DNA of 64,000 nt from NCBI RefSeq assembly GCF_003076755.1, contig NZ_QDKM01000012.1, positions 17,574-81,573 of the forward strand, given 5' to 3'. This document shows positions 52,382-61,851 of this stretch, piece by piece (within the stretch, counting starts at the first letter, position 1; each line of letters opens with the position of its first letter). A model generated the notes under the pieces. The model was not told where the DNA came from. It was given only the letters and a program-made list of their open reading frames with translations, and did no database searches. This DNA comes from Pararhodobacter oceanensis (lineage in GTDB: Bacteria; Pseudomonadota; Alphaproteobacteria; Rhodobacterales; Rhodobacteraceae). The position numbers and the translations under genes are program-made.

Positions 52382-53680
52382 TCAATACAAAACGGCGGGC
52401 AGCCAGAGGGTGAGCTGTGGAAAGGCAAAGATCAGCGCGATCAGGATCACCGGCGCTATCAGGAACGGCAGAATGCCGCGATAGAGCGCGCCCATCGACA
52501 TATCCGGCACCTGCGCGCGGATAATAAACAGGTTCATGCCGACCGGCGGGGTGATCAGCCCCAGTTCCACCAGCACTGCGACCAACACGCCAAAGAGGAT
52601 CGGATCGAAGCCGTAGCCGACAACCACCGGCAGGAACACCGGCACGGTGATCAGCACCATGCCGATCCCTTCGAGAAAACAGCCCATGACGATATAGATC
52701 ACGATGATCAGCGCCATCACCATCGCGGGCGAAAGATCGGCACCCTGCGCCAGCGCCAGCAGCGTATCGGGCAGCCGCGTTTGCACGATGAATTGCGAGA
52801 ACAGCGTGGCACCGATGACGATCATGAACAGCGCGCAGGACACGAGAACCGAGCTTTGCACCGCCTTCACGATCCCCGCCAGATCCAGCGAACGGCGCAG
52901 AAGCCCCAGCACAATCGCGCCGAAGGCGCCGATCGAGGCGGCCTCATTGGGGCTGAATACGCCCGCGTAAATCCCGCCAATGGAGATCACGAACAACAGC
53001 GCGAATTGCCAAGCATGGCGCAGCGACATCAGCCGCTCGAGCAGGCTGGCCGAGACCTCGCTGGGCACCATCCCTGAGCGCCGCGCCAGCCACAGCGCCA
53101 CGGCGATATAGATCAGCATCAAGACAATGCCCGGCAGCAGTGAGGCGGCGAATAATCGGGCGATGGATTGCTCAGCAATCGAGCCATAGATCACCAGAAT
53201 GATCGACGGCGGGATCAGGATACCCAGCGATCCACCTGCCGCAATCGCGCCCGAGGAATAGCCGTCATCATAGCCCGCCTTGCGCATTTCCGGCATCGCG
53301 ATACGGGTCATCGTCGCGGCGGTGGCCACCGAGGAGCCGCAGATCGCCCCGAAGGCGCCCGAGGCCGCCAGTGACGCCACCGCGAGGCCGCCGCGCAGCC
53401 CCGAGACGATCACCCTTGCGGCCTTGAACAGCTCTGAGGACATCCGCGAGCCCGAGGCGACTTCGCCCATCAGCACGAACAGCGGCACCACCGAGAGATT
53501 GTAATTCGAGGCGGTGTCGAAAAACACCGTCCCCGCCACATATTGCGCGGTGTTCAGGCTGTTGTAGATGATATTGCCCAGAATGCCGACAATCGCCAGC
53601 GACAGCCAGACCGGCTGGCGCAGAAACAACAGCACAAACATCAACCCGATGCCGGAAAGACCCAGAGCAAAACCGCTCAT
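52382..53680 (-). CDS. TRAP transporter large permease (DctM)
   Basis: A 432-residue polytopic DctM protein with PLFVLMGEVASGSRMS, FGAICGSSVATAATM and IPPSIILVIYG motifs. ATG at 53680 overlaps the DctQ stop by 4 bases. Its sequence is clearly different from the DctM at 34454 (for example CGSSVATAATM against SGSTLANAAVL), so the two importers are separate systems. Confidence 0.94.
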   Translation of the reverse strand: MSGFALGLSGIGLMFVLLFLRQPVWLSLAIVGILGNIIYNSLNTAQYVAGTVFFDTASNYNLSVVPLFVLMGEVASGSRMSSELFKAARVIVSGLRGGLAVASLAASGAFGAICGSSVATAATMTRIAMPEMRKAGYDDGYSSGAIAAGGSLGILIPPSIILVIYGSIAEQSIARLFAASLLPGIVLMLIYIAVALWLARRSGMVPSEVSASLLERLMSLRHAWQFALLFVISIGGIYAGVFSPNEAASIGAFGAIVLGLLRRSLDLAGIVKAVQSSVLVSCALFMIVIGATLFSQFIVQTRLPDTLLALAQGADLSPAMVMALIIVIYIVMGCFLEGIGMVLITVPVFLPVVVGYGFDPILFGVLVAVLVELGLITPPVGMNLFIIRAQVPDMSMGALYRGILPFLIAPVILIALIFAFPQLTLWLPAVLY

Positions 53681-54204
53681 CGCTGCCCCTCCTGTCCGCG
53701 CGCAAAGCCGATCACTTGCAACACCGCCGCCCAAAGCACACCGGCCAGTCCGGCAAAGGCCAGTGCCCAGAGGATCCATTGTGGCACGCCCAGTTCCAGC
53801 GAATAGCCGCCCCATTGCCATGCGTCCTGCGCCGGGCTGATCATCGACCAGCCGATGAAGGTGATCACCGCAAAGCTGAGCAGCGACCCGATGGCGCCGA
53901 GAATGCGCACGGCTTTTGCCCCGATGATCCCGTCGATCAGGTCGATGAGGATCTCGCCGCGTCTGACGATCACCGGCCCGATGCCAAAGGCGACCATGAT
54001 CAAAAGCGTGATCGACACCACGTCATAGGCGCCCTGCACCGGCGTGTTGAAGGCGGCGCGCAAGACGACATCGCCGACCACGGTCAGCATCATCACCGTC
54101 AGCGCCGCCGAGGCGATCCAGAGAGAGTATGTGGTGATAGCCGAGCGCGGTTGCGGCGCGGGCAGGGGCTTGGGCGGTGGCGCGGGTGAGTGGTCGGCGG
54201 GCAT
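53677..54204 (-). CDS. TRAP transporter small permease (DctQ)
   Basis: A 175-residue membrane protein with four hydrophobic segments and the DctQ core VLRAAFNTPVQGAYDVV and RRGEILIDLI. A proline-rich N-terminal tail (about 1-20) precedes the first segment. It lies between DctP and DctM genes in normal TRAP order. Confidence 0.9.
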   Translation of the reverse strand: MPADHSPAPPPKPLPAPQPRSAITTYSLWIASAALTVMMLTVVGDVVLRAAFNTPVQGAYDVVSITLLIMVAFGIGPVIVRRGEILIDLIDGIIGAKAVRILGAIGSLLSFAVITFIGWSMISPAQDAWQWGGYSLELGVPQWILWALAFAGLAGVLWAAVLQVIGFARGQEGQR

Positions 54205-54213
54205 AGAAATGTC

Positions 54214-55260
54214 CTAGGGTTCAACCGGATGCGGCCCGCCGGGGATGGGCGGGCCGCAGTCGGGTTGCTCGGTATAGGCCGCGACGAAACCGGCGGCATC
54301 GCCACCAACCGCGTCAATCGACTCGGAGACGATCCCCGAGAAGGCCTCGGTCATCGAGGTGATCTGCGCGGCATCCATGGTCACGATATTGACCCCTGCA
54401 TCGACCATATACTGGCGGCCATGGGCTTCGCCCTCGTCCCACATCATCCCGAACCATTCGGCGCGATCGGGGCCGGTGGTGGAGTCGATCAGCGCCTGAT
54501 GCTCAGGCGTGAGCCGGTTATAGGCGTCATCCCCCATGATCACCGCGAAGGTGGCCGAGGCCAGACCCGGCTCAAGCGAGTATTCCGACACCGGCGCCAG
54601 ATCAAAGGACATCGTCGCCTCGAATGGGAAGGAAGCACCATCAACCACGCCGCGGCTCATCGCGTCCGCGGCTTCGGCAGGGGGCACCGGCACCGGCGAG
54701 GCGCCCAAGGCCTCGAGGATTTGCTGCCAGGTGGTGCCAGCATAGCGAATGCGCAGGCCTTGCAGGTTCTCGAGGTTCGAGGGGTCGACGCTCGACAGGT
54801 GAATTTTCAGGGGCGGGGTCACCGCCATCCACAGGATCCGCGTGCCCTCATATTCACCGGCCAGATACTCGGGCGCCAGTTCGGTCAACCGCCGCGAGGT
54901 GATCGCACTATCCAGCCCCGCCGAAGGGTGGGTCAGCGGCAGACCGGCCAACTCGGTCATCGGGAACCGCCCCGGCGTGGCGCCGTTCAGGATCACCGAG
55001 ATATCCGCCCCGCCCGAGCGCACCAGATCGAATTGACGCGGCGGCGGGCCAAGCTGTCCGGCGGGGAAAATCTCGACAGTCAACTCGCCAGAGGTGGCCT
55101 CTGACAGCTCTTCGCCCCAAGCGGCCAGCGCGCGGTTGAAGGCGTGATTGGGGGGCACAAAGGTCGAAATGCGCAGCGTTTCCGCCATCGCTCCGGCGCT
55201 CATGCTCGCGGTAAACCCCAGTGTCAGGGCCGTGAGTGCGGTCAAAGTCGTAAGTCTCAT
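54214..55260 (-). CDS. TRAP transporter periplasmic binding protein (DctP family)
   Basis: A 348-residue DctP protein with a signal peptide (LTALTALTLGFTASMSAGAMA). The binding core has LENLQGLRIRYAGTTWQQILEALG, in which Arg is the expected carboxylate contact, followed by PVPVPPAEAADAMSRGVVDGASF-type family sequence. The C-terminus is extended by about 20 residues with two or more prolines and a single Cys. First gene of the six-gene operon; a 16-base tandem repeat lies in its upstream region. Confidence 0.92.
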   Translation of the reverse strand: MRLTTLTALTALTLGFTASMSAGAMAETLRISTFVPPNHAFNRALAAWGEELSEATSGELTVEIFPAGQLGPPPRQFDLVRSGGADISVILNGATPGRFPMTELAGLPLTHPSAGLDSAITSRRLTELAPEYLAGEYEGTRILWMAVTPPLKIHLSSVDPSNLENLQGLRIRYAGTTWQQILEALGASPVPVPPAEAADAMSRGVVDGASFPFEATMSFDLAPVSEYSLEPGLASATFAVIMGDDAYNRLTPEHQALIDSTTGPDRAEWFGMMWDEGEAHGRQYMVDAGVNIVTMDAAQITSMTEAFSGIVSESIDAVGGDAAGFVAAYTEQPDCGPPIPGGPHPVEP

Positions 55261-55330
55261 ATCGTCCTCCCATGTTGTGTTGTCGTGTCGATCTGCGTCG
55301 TTTCGGTCTCGCCCCGTCTCGTTGTTTTTT

Positions 55331-55372
55331 GGGTCTTGTTGTTTTTGGGTCTTGTTGCTTTTGGGTCTTGTT
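55331..55372. repeat. three-copy tandem repeat, 16-base period
   Basis: GGGTCTTGTT occurs at 55331, 55347 and 55363 with T-rich spacers of six bases, all on one DNA face (about 1.5 turns apart). It lies between the GST gene stop and the DctP start, so it is in the upstream region of the TRAP operon and just 3' of the LIV operon. It may be a regulator-binding array or slippage-derived repeat. Confidence 0.7.
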
Positions 55373-55392
55373 TTAAGGGCTCTTTGCCCCGA

Positions 55393-56190
55393 TCAGCCGC
55401 TGATCTCCTGCCAGCGCTTTTGCACCTCGGGCCAGTATTTGCTGCCCCCCGCGCGCATCATCTCGGCGCTGCCTGCAGGCACATGCGCTTCAATGGCGGT
55501 GTGATAGGCAGGGGTTTCGCGCCACGCTGCCAGCCACGGCGCGATACGGGGGAAACCGGCCCAAAGCCCTGCCATCCCCAGCCGCTCGAGCCGGTCGATA
55601 TAGGCAATCAGCGCGATATCACTGATGCCCGGCGCTTCGCCGCCCAGCCACGGCCCGCCCGCAAGTGCGGCATCCATATCCGCCAGCGCGCGGTGCAGAT
55701 GCACCAAAGCCTGCCCGACATAGATCGAGCCCAACCCGTTTTGCAGCAGGTCCTTGCGCTTGGCGCCCATCACCGGATCGGGGAATTTGGCCGCCAAAGC
55801 CTCGATCTGCTCCGGCGTCTGGCTGGCCAGAATAGACTCGCGCATGGCGGTCGAGAAACTCAGCGTGTTGATCGCCGCATGCACCGCCAGACAGCGCAGC
55901 AGCCAGCTTTGCGCCGCGACTTTTGCCGCGCGCTCGGCGGGCATCAGCGCCGCGCCGTTATACTCGCGGTCGATATATTCGAGGATCAGCGACGACTCGG
56001 TGATCACCAGTTCCCCGTCCACCAGCGTCGGCACCACCGCATCGCGGTTCAACCGCATATAGTCGGGGTCGAATTGATCGCCCTTTTGCAGGTTCAGCAC
56101 GCGGCTGTCATACTCCAGCCCGATAATCGCCAGCCCGACGCGCACCTTTTGCGAACAGACACTGGTCGGGGCGTGATAGAGGGTCAGCAT
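55393..56190 (-). CDS. glutathione S-transferase family protein
   Basis: A 265-residue GST: N-terminal thioredoxin fold with the active-site region YHAPTSVCSQKVRVGL, the cis-proline VVPTLVDGE and the glutathione-binding ITESSLILEYID, then a helical C-terminal domain from about 90. The pattern recalls etherase/isomerase-type GSTs (LigF group) but is not diagnostic. Last gene of the LIV-type operon, 17 bases after the keto acid cleavage enzyme gene. Confidence 0.87.
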   Translation of the reverse strand: MLTLYHAPTSVCSQKVRVGLAIIGLEYDSRVLNLQKGDQFDPDYMRLNRDAVVPTLVDGELVITESSLILEYIDREYNGAALMPAERAAKVAAQSWLLRCLAVHAAINTLSFSTAMRESILASQTPEQIEALAAKFPDPVMGAKRKDLLQNGLGSIYVGQALVHLHRALADMDAALAGGPWLGGEAPGISDIALIAYIDRLERLGMAGLWAGFPRIAPWLAAWRETPAYHTAIEAHVPAGSAEMMRAGGSKYWPEVQKRWQEISG

Positions 56191-56207
56191 ATGTGGTCCT
56201 TCCACGC

Positions 56208-57140
56208 TTAGAAATTAACCTTATCGCCGCCTTTGAGGCCCAAGAGTTCGCGGGCGTCATCGGGGGTGGCGACGGTGTTGCCGAGGTCTTCGATGATCCG
56301 GCGGACCTTGCTGACCTGCGCGGCGTTGGATTCGGCCAGTTCGCCGCGGCTGATGAACAGACTGTCTTCGAGCCCGACGCGGACATGGCCGCCCATCTGG
56401 CTGGCGGTGACGGCCATGGGGATTTGCACGGCGCCAGCGGCCAGCACCGACCAGCGGTAATCGGCGCCGAACAGCTTGTCAGCGGTGCGTTTCATGAACA
56501 CCAGATTTTCCACATCGGCGCCAATGCCGCCCATGATCCCCATGACGAATTGCAAGAAGATCGGCGCTTTGAAATGCCCCGCGTCGGCCATCGCCTTGAG
56601 ATTATAGAGGTGGCCGACGTCGTAGATCTCATGCTCGAATTTGATCTGATCGGGCGCGAGGGTTTCAGCGGCTTCCTTGATGTCTTTGAACGTGTTGCGG
56701 AAAATATTGCCCTCGGAGCCTTCGATATAGGCTTTCTCCCAGTCGAATTTCCACTCTTTGTAGCGCGCCGCCAACCCGTGGAAGCTGAAGTTCAGCGAGC
56801 CCATATTCATCGAGCACATCTCGGGTTTGAACTGCTTCGCGGGGGCAATGCGGTCTTGAATGCTGGCGGTCAGCGAGCCACCCGTCGAGATATTCACCAC
56901 CGCGTCGGTCGCCTGTTTGATGCGAGCGAGGAAAGGCGCGAAATCATCGGGGTTGATCGAGGGCGCGCCGGTCTCGGGGTCACGCGCGTGCAGATGCAGG
57001 ATCGAGGCGCCAGCTTCGGCGGCGGCAATCGCCTGTTCGGTGATCTGCTCATAGGTATAGGGCAGGGCGTCGGACATGGTCGGCGTATGGATCGCGCCGG
57101 TGACCGCGCAGGTGATGATGGTTTTGGGGTGGCGCGCCAT
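56208..57140 (-). CDS. beta-keto acid cleavage enzyme (BKACE, DUF849)
   Basis: A 310-residue TIM-barrel Zn enzyme. BKACE proteins condense a beta-keto acid with acetyl-CoA to give acetoacetate and a new CoA ester. Zn ligands His49 and His51 (LHLHARDP) and Glu258 (RVGLEDSLF) match, and STGGS (about 85) is the substrate loop. With a 3-hydroxyacyl-CoA-dehydrogenase-like protein in the same operon, the pathway resembles carnitine breakdown: oxidise a 3-hydroxy acid, then cleave the 3-keto acid. The actual substrate is not evident. Confidence 0.9.
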   Translation of the reverse strand: MARHPKTIITCAVTGAIHTPTMSDALPYTYEQITEQAIAAAEAGASILHLHARDPETGAPSINPDDFAPFLARIKQATDAVVNISTGGSLTASIQDRIAPAKQFKPEMCSMNMGSLNFSFHGLAARYKEWKFDWEKAYIEGSEGNIFRNTFKDIKEAAETLAPDQIKFEHEIYDVGHLYNLKAMADAGHFKAPIFLQFVMGIMGGIGADVENLVFMKRTADKLFGADYRWSVLAAGAVQIPMAVTASQMGGHVRVGLEDSLFISRGELAESNAAQVSKVRRIIEDLGNTVATPDDARELLGLKGGDKVNF

Positions 57141-57143
57141 CTG

Positions 57144-58160
57144 TCAGGCTCCTTTGTTCAAACCGGTGACCCGGCGACTTAACGGAAAGATTTCAATGTT
57201 GTAGCGGTCGCGCAGGAACCCCCAGAGGCCGCGCGGCGCCTTTAGCATGATGACAATCGCCACCAGCCCCAGCGCGATCAGATAGAGCGTGCCGAGATCG
57301 GCCATGGTCTCGCGCAGGGCAAAGAACACCAAGGTGCCGATGATCGGCCCCTCGATGGTGCCAATGCCGCCGATCACCACGATAAAGATCACAAAGGCGG
57401 TCCAGTCGTTGACGCTGAAGGCGGCATCCGGCGAAATCCGCAGTTTTTGCAGGAAGATCAGGCAGCCGACCAAAGTGGTCAGCCCGCCGACCACCACATA
57501 GACGATAAATTTGCTGCGCCAGATGTCGATGCCAAGACTGCGCGCGGCGACCTCATTGTCGCGGATCGCGGTCAGCGCCACACCTTGGCGCGAGCGCAAG
57601 AACAGCACCACCGCGCCGATCACCAGCACCGCGACGCCCAAGGCCAGCCACCAGGCCATCGCCTCGCGGGCGGCGCGCCCGTCGGCCATGCCGCGCACGA
57701 TGCTGGCCGAAAGCGAGGTGCCGGAGCCGCCGCCCAGCGCCGAGACCTGCGCGAAACTCAGCCGGAACACCTCGGCCATCACCCAGGTGCCAATGGCGAA
57801 ATAGGCGCCGCGCAGCCGGAAGATCAGCACCGCCACGGGGGCGGCGATCACCGCACCGGCCAGCGCCGCCAGCGGCAGCGCCACATAGGGGTCGATCCCC
57901 GCCAGCATGGTCAGGGCAAAGAACAGATAGCCGCCAAGCCCGACATAGGCTTGCTGCCCGACCGAGACGAGACCGGCATAGCCCGCGAGCAGGTTCCACA
58001 GGGTGGCCAGCGACATATACAGCGCGATTTCGCCCATCAGCCGCAGGTCCGCGCGTCCGGCCCACCAAGGGGCGGCGATCAGCGCAATCAGGATCGGGGC
58101 CAGCAGGATCAGGACCACTGTCGAGAGGCGGGTGCGGCGGGTAACTGTGAGGGTGCTCAT
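57144..58160 (-). CDS. branched-chain amino acid-type ABC permease (LivM)
   Basis: A 338-residue polytopic permease with the LivM core NLLAGYAGLVSVGQQAYVGLGGY (start diagnostic), AIRDNEVAARSLGI and the GGIGTIEGPIIG loop. Overlaps the LivH stop by 4 bases. In this operon it likely carries a substrate of the keto-acid pathway, not an amino acid. Confidence 0.92.
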   Translation of the reverse strand: MSTLTVTRRTRLSTVVLILLAPILIALIAAPWWAGRADLRLMGEIALYMSLATLWNLLAGYAGLVSVGQQAYVGLGGYLFFALTMLAGIDPYVALPLAALAGAVIAAPVAVLIFRLRGAYFAIGTWVMAEVFRLSFAQVSALGGGSGTSLSASIVRGMADGRAAREAMAWWLALGVAVLVIGAVVLFLRSRQGVALTAIRDNEVAARSLGIDIWRSKFIVYVVVGGLTTLVGCLIFLQKLRISPDAAFSVNDWTAFVIFIVVIGGIGTIEGPIIGTLVFFALRETMADLGTLYLIALGLVAIVIMLKAPRGLWGFLRDRYNIEIFPLSRRVTGLNKGA

Positions 58161-59020
58161 CCGTCTATCCTTGGAAAGAGGCCACGGGGCCGGATCGCAA
58201 GGATCGCGAGAAACACGAGATGCCCTGCCAGAATTTGATAACCGGGGTTGATTTTGGCGCCGAGTGTCTGCGCCACGCCGAGGATCACGCCACCGGCCAA
58301 AGTGCCCCAAAGATTGCCCAAGCCGCCGATGATCACCGCTTCAAAACCGAAGATCAGCCGTGCCGAACCGGCGGCAGGGTCAAACGAGGTGCGCATGCCC
58401 AGAAACACGCCCGCCAAAGCCGTCACCGCCAGCGACAACCCCATCGCCAGCCCGAAGACATGGGCGCGGTTCAGCCCCATCAGTTGGGCGATATCTTGGT
58501 TGTCCGAGGTGGCGCGAAAGGCGCGGCCAAGCGCGGTGCGGTAAAACATCCATTGCAGCGCCGCGATCACCACCACTGCGGTGGCAAAGACGATCAGCGG
58601 CATCACCCCCAAGGCAATCGAACCGAGTGCGACACTGGCGGTCTCGATCTCGCCCGCTTGCAGCTTTTGCGGATCGGCGGAATACCCCGCCAGCAGCGCG
58701 TTCTGGATGATCACCGACAGGCCAAAGGTCACCAAGAGCGGCGGCAGCAGATCATCACCCATGGTCCGGTTCAGGATCGCGCGTTGCAGCGTATAGCCGA
58801 CCAGCGCCATGCCCGGCACGACAATGACCAGCGCCAGCAAGGGATGCAGCCCCAGCGCGGTGGTCACGGTCAGCGCCAGATAGGCCGAGAGCACGATCAG
58901 ATCGCCGTGCGCGATATTGACCAGCCGCATGACCCCGAAAATCAGGCTCAACCCGGCGGCAAAGAGCGCGTAAAGCCCGCCCAGCAACACGCCCTGGATA
59001 ACAGCATTGATCCAATCCAT
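58157..59020 (-). CDS. branched-chain amino acid-type ABC permease (LivH)
   Basis: A 287-residue polytopic permease with the LivH opening GVLLGGLYALFAAGLSLIFGVMRLVNIAHGD (start diagnostic), RATSDNQDIAQLMGLN and GGLGNLWGTLAGG near the end. It pairs with LivM, whose gene overlaps it. Confidence 0.93.
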   Translation of the reverse strand: MDWINAVIQGVLLGGLYALFAAGLSLIFGVMRLVNIAHGDLIVLSAYLALTVTTALGLHPLLALVIVVPGMALVGYTLQRAILNRTMGDDLLPPLLVTFGLSVIIQNALLAGYSADPQKLQAGEIETASVALGSIALGVMPLIVFATAVVVIAALQWMFYRTALGRAFRATSDNQDIAQLMGLNRAHVFGLAMGLSLAVTALAGVFLGMRTSFDPAAGSARLIFGFEAVIIGGLGNLWGTLAGGVILGVAQTLGAKINPGYQILAGHLVFLAILAIRPRGLFPRIDG

Positions 59021-59023
59021 TGG

Positions 59024-59734
59024 TTAAACCCCGAAATATGCGCGCGAGATATCGTCCCGCGATACGGTCTGCGATTGCCCCTCAAGCGAGACGCGGCCCT
59101 CTTGCAGGCAATACACCCGCGTCGAGACCGAGAGCGCTTTGGAGATGTCCTGTTCAACCAGCACCGCGGTCAGCCCTTCGCCGACGATGCCGGGCAGGGC
59201 CTCATAGATCTGGCGGATGATCACCGGCGCGAGGCCGAGGCTGATCTCGTCCATCAGCACCACATCAGGGTTCGACATCAGCGCGCGGCCAATCGCGACC
59301 ATCTGCTGTTGCCCGCCCGAAAGCGAGGTCGAGGCCTGATTGCGCCGTTCCTCAAGCACCGGAAACAGCCGGTAAACCCGCTGCAAATTCCATGGCCCCT
59401 TGCGGCCCGACTGCCCGCCGATGATCAGGTTTTCCTCCACGCTGAGCGAAGGAAACAGCAACCGCCCCTCGGGCACCAAGGCGATCCCCTGCGCGGCAAT
59501 CTGGTCAGCGCGCATCGCCCCGATCGGCGTGCCACGCCAAAGCACCGAGGCAGGCGCATTGCGCAACAGCCCGCTGATCGAGCGCAGCAGCGTGGTTTTG
59601 CCGGCGCCATTGGCGCCAATCACGGCCACGACCTCGCCCGCTTCGACATGCATCGAGAGGTCATAAAGCGCTTGGAAATCGCCGTAATGGGCGTTGAGCC
59701 CCTCGATGGTGAGGATCGGATCAGGCATCGGCAT
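59024..59734 (-). CDS. ABC transporter ATPase (LivF)
   Basis: A 236-residue ATPase with Walker A GANGAGKTT, the LivF-typical VPEGRLLFPSLSVEENL, signature LSGGQQQMVAIGRAL and LMDEISLGLAPVI. ATG at 59734 overlaps the LivG stop; ATG at 59728 is an equal option. Confidence 0.93.
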   Translation of the reverse strand: MPMPDPILTIEGLNAHYGDFQALYDLSMHVEAGEVVAVIGANGAGKTTLLRSISGLLRNAPASVLWRGTPIGAMRADQIAAQGIALVPEGRLLFPSLSVEENLIIGGQSGRKGPWNLQRVYRLFPVLEERRNQASTSLSGGQQQMVAIGRALMSNPDVVLMDEISLGLAPVIIRQIYEALPGIVGEGLTAVLVEQDISKALSVSTRVYCLQEGRVSLEGQSQTVSRDDISRAYFGV

Positions 59735-60449
59735 CAAGCCCCAGATAAATCTCGCGCACGGCGTCGGATTGCATGATTGCCTCGGGCGCGCCCTCGGCGA
59801 TCTTTTTGCCGAAATCAATCACGATCAGACGGTCAACCACCGCCAGAAGCGCATGCACAACATGTTCGATCCAGACAATCGACACGCCGGTTTCGCGCAC
59901 ATCCTTGATCGTCTGGATCAGCGCGTGGCACTCATGCTCGGTCAGCCCGCCCGCGATCTCGTCCAGCAGCAGAACACTGGGTTTGGCACAAAGCGCGCGC
60001 GACAATTCCAGCCGCTTGCGCTCGAGCAGGGTCAGCCCGCCCGCCTTGACGTTGGACTTCTCCAGCAAACCGGTGCGCTCAAGCACATCGAGGCACAGTT
60101 TGTCGGCCTGCACCGACGAGAGCCCCGCGCCCTGCGTGGCGGCGACATAGGCATTTTCAAACACCGTCATATGGGCAAAGGGCTGCGGCACCTGAAAACT
60201 GCGCGCGATGCCAGCGCGACAGCGGCGCGCGGCGGGCCATTTGCTGATCGTCTCGCCATTGAGCCGGATCACGCCCGCATCCGCGGCCAGATTGCCGGTG
60301 ACAAGGTTGAACATCGTGGTCTTGCCCGCGCCATTCGGCCCGATCACCCCCATCGCCTCGCCCTTGTCGAGCGTCCAGCTTTGATCATCGGCGACAACCA
60401 CCGCGCCAAAAGCTTTCGACACCCCGTTGAGTTCCAGAATTGCTGACAT
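59721..60449 (-). CDS. ABC transporter ATPase (LivG)
   Basis: A 242-residue ATPase with Walker A GPNGAGKTT, IARSFQVPQPFAHMTVFENAYVA (LivG pattern), LTLLERKRLELSRAL in place of a canonical signature, and LLLDEIAGGLTEHE. The altered signature is usual for LivG. It pairs with LivF. Confidence 0.93.
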   Translation of the reverse strand: MSAILELNGVSKAFGAVVVADDQSWTLDKGEAMGVIGPNGAGKTTMFNLVTGNLAADAGVIRLNGETISKWPAARRCRAGIARSFQVPQPFAHMTVFENAYVAATQGAGLSSVQADKLCLDVLERTGLLEKSNVKAGGLTLLERKRLELSRALCAKPSVLLLDEIAGGLTEHECHALIQTIKDVRETGVSIVWIEHVVHALLAVVDRLIVIDFGKKIAEGAPEAIMQSDAVREIYLGLDADA

Positions 60450-60505
60450 CAGATCCTCTGCGGTTTCCCGAGGCCGCCCGACCAGAGCCGGACGGCAATT
60501 GCGCC

Positions 60506-61801
60506 TTAGTCCAGCAGCATCAACTCGCCGGTGGTCGGGATTTCGGGCGCGCTGGAATTGGCCACGATCTTCAGCTCGATCCCCTCGCCCTCACGCTGCC
60601 ATTGACCGGCGACCAAGGGCGTCTTGGTGACATTCGGCACCGGCCCCTGCGCCCAGTTGATCGGCCCGACAATCGAGTCGATCGCCGTGGTGCGGATCGC
60701 CTCCAGCGTCGCATCGGGATCCTCGAGATCCGCTGAGCGTGCGACGACATCGGCGACGACCTCAAAGAGCGCGTGCTTAAAGCCGATCGGCTGTGTCCAA
60801 GGGCGACCAGTCGCGGCGGTGAACCCATGCGCCAGATCGGCGGCACTGGCACCGGTCAGGGATGAGGCAAAGGGATGGTTCGGCGACCACCAGACCTCGG
60901 ACGACAGCCCGTTACCGCGCTCGCCCAAGCCCTCGATCACCGAGGGGAACAACAGCGCCTTGCCGATGGTCACAATCTTCGGCGCAAAGCCTTGTTGCGC
61001 CGCCTGCGACCAGAAGGTGCCAAAGTCCGGCGCGATCATATTGCCGGTGACAATCTCGCAGCCCGCCTCTTTGAAGGCGTTGATATAGTTCGAGAAATCA
61101 TCCGACATCGGTTGATAGCGACCCGGATCAATCAGGTTGTATCCGGCCTCGGCCAGCGGTGTCGGCAAGCCGTTGACCGGATCGCCCCAAGCATTGCCAT
61201 CGGCATCATTGGGGAACAATCCGCCAACCACCGGTGCCACGCCAGTCCCGCCCCACATATCGAGGAAGGCAGCAATCACATCCTCAAGCCCCCAGAAGAA
61301 ATGGAAGGTGTTGCGAAAGCCCTCGGCGGGGTTGCCGCCCCGGCCAAAGAAATACGGCTGCCAGGGGCAATCGGTGGTGATACAGGGCACATCGTTGATT
61401 TCGGCCTGATCCGACACCGGATTGACCGTGTCCGGCGTCGAGGCAGCAACGATGATGTCGACCTCGTCTTCAAGGATCAACTGGCTGGCCACCTCGGCGG
61501 CACGGTTCGGGTTCGACTGGCTGTCCTTCGAGATCACCTCAATCGCCCAAGTGCGGCCATTGTTCTCGATCCCGGCGCTGAACCGCTGGGAAATCGCCTC
61601 GAGCACATAGTCATCGGCCTCGGCAAACCCGGCCAGCGGACCGGTGCGCGGGCTGACATGGCCGACTTTGAGCGTCGGCGTCTGCGCATAGGCGCGGCTG
61701 CTGCGCAGGATCGCCGGAGCGGCCAGCAGCGCCGAGGAGCCTGCAAGGAACAGGCGGCGGTTCATCTGGCGGTTGATAGTGGTGCGTTTTGTGGATTTCA
61801 T
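60506..61801 (-). CDS. ABC transporter substrate-binding protein (LivK-like), Tat signal
   Basis: A 431-residue type I periplasmic binding protein. The N-terminus has a twin-arginine motif (MNRRLFLAGS) and hydrophobic stretch ending SRAYAQ, so export is probably through Tat, which is unusual but known for this family. Core segments include VGHVSPRTGPLAGFAEADDYV and IEVISKDSQSNPNRAAEVASQLI (family start pieces). The ATG at 61801 has a GGAGGA-like site; a second Met at 61768 fits the signal equally well. Confidence 0.9.
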   Translation of the reverse strand: MKSTKRTTINRQMNRRLFLAGSSALLAAPAILRSSRAYAQTPTLKVGHVSPRTGPLAGFAEADDYVLEAISQRFSAGIENNGRTWAIEVISKDSQSNPNRAAEVASQLILEDEVDIIVAASTPDTVNPVSDQAEINDVPCITTDCPWQPYFFGRGGNPAEGFRNTFHFFWGLEDVIAAFLDMWGGTGVAPVVGGLFPNDADGNAWGDPVNGLPTPLAEAGYNLIDPGRYQPMSDDFSNYINAFKEAGCEIVTGNMIAPDFGTFWSQAAQQGFAPKIVTIGKALLFPSVIEGLGERGNGLSSEVWWSPNHPFASSLTGASAADLAHGFTAATGRPWTQPIGFKHALFEVVADVVARSADLEDPDATLEAIRTTAIDSIVGPINWAQGPVPNVTKTPLVAGQWQREGEGIELKIVANSSAPEIPTTGELMLLD

Positions 61802-61851
61802 AGTCTCGTCCTCCCCAGTTCGAGATGGTTGAAAATCGCGCAGAGCTGCGC

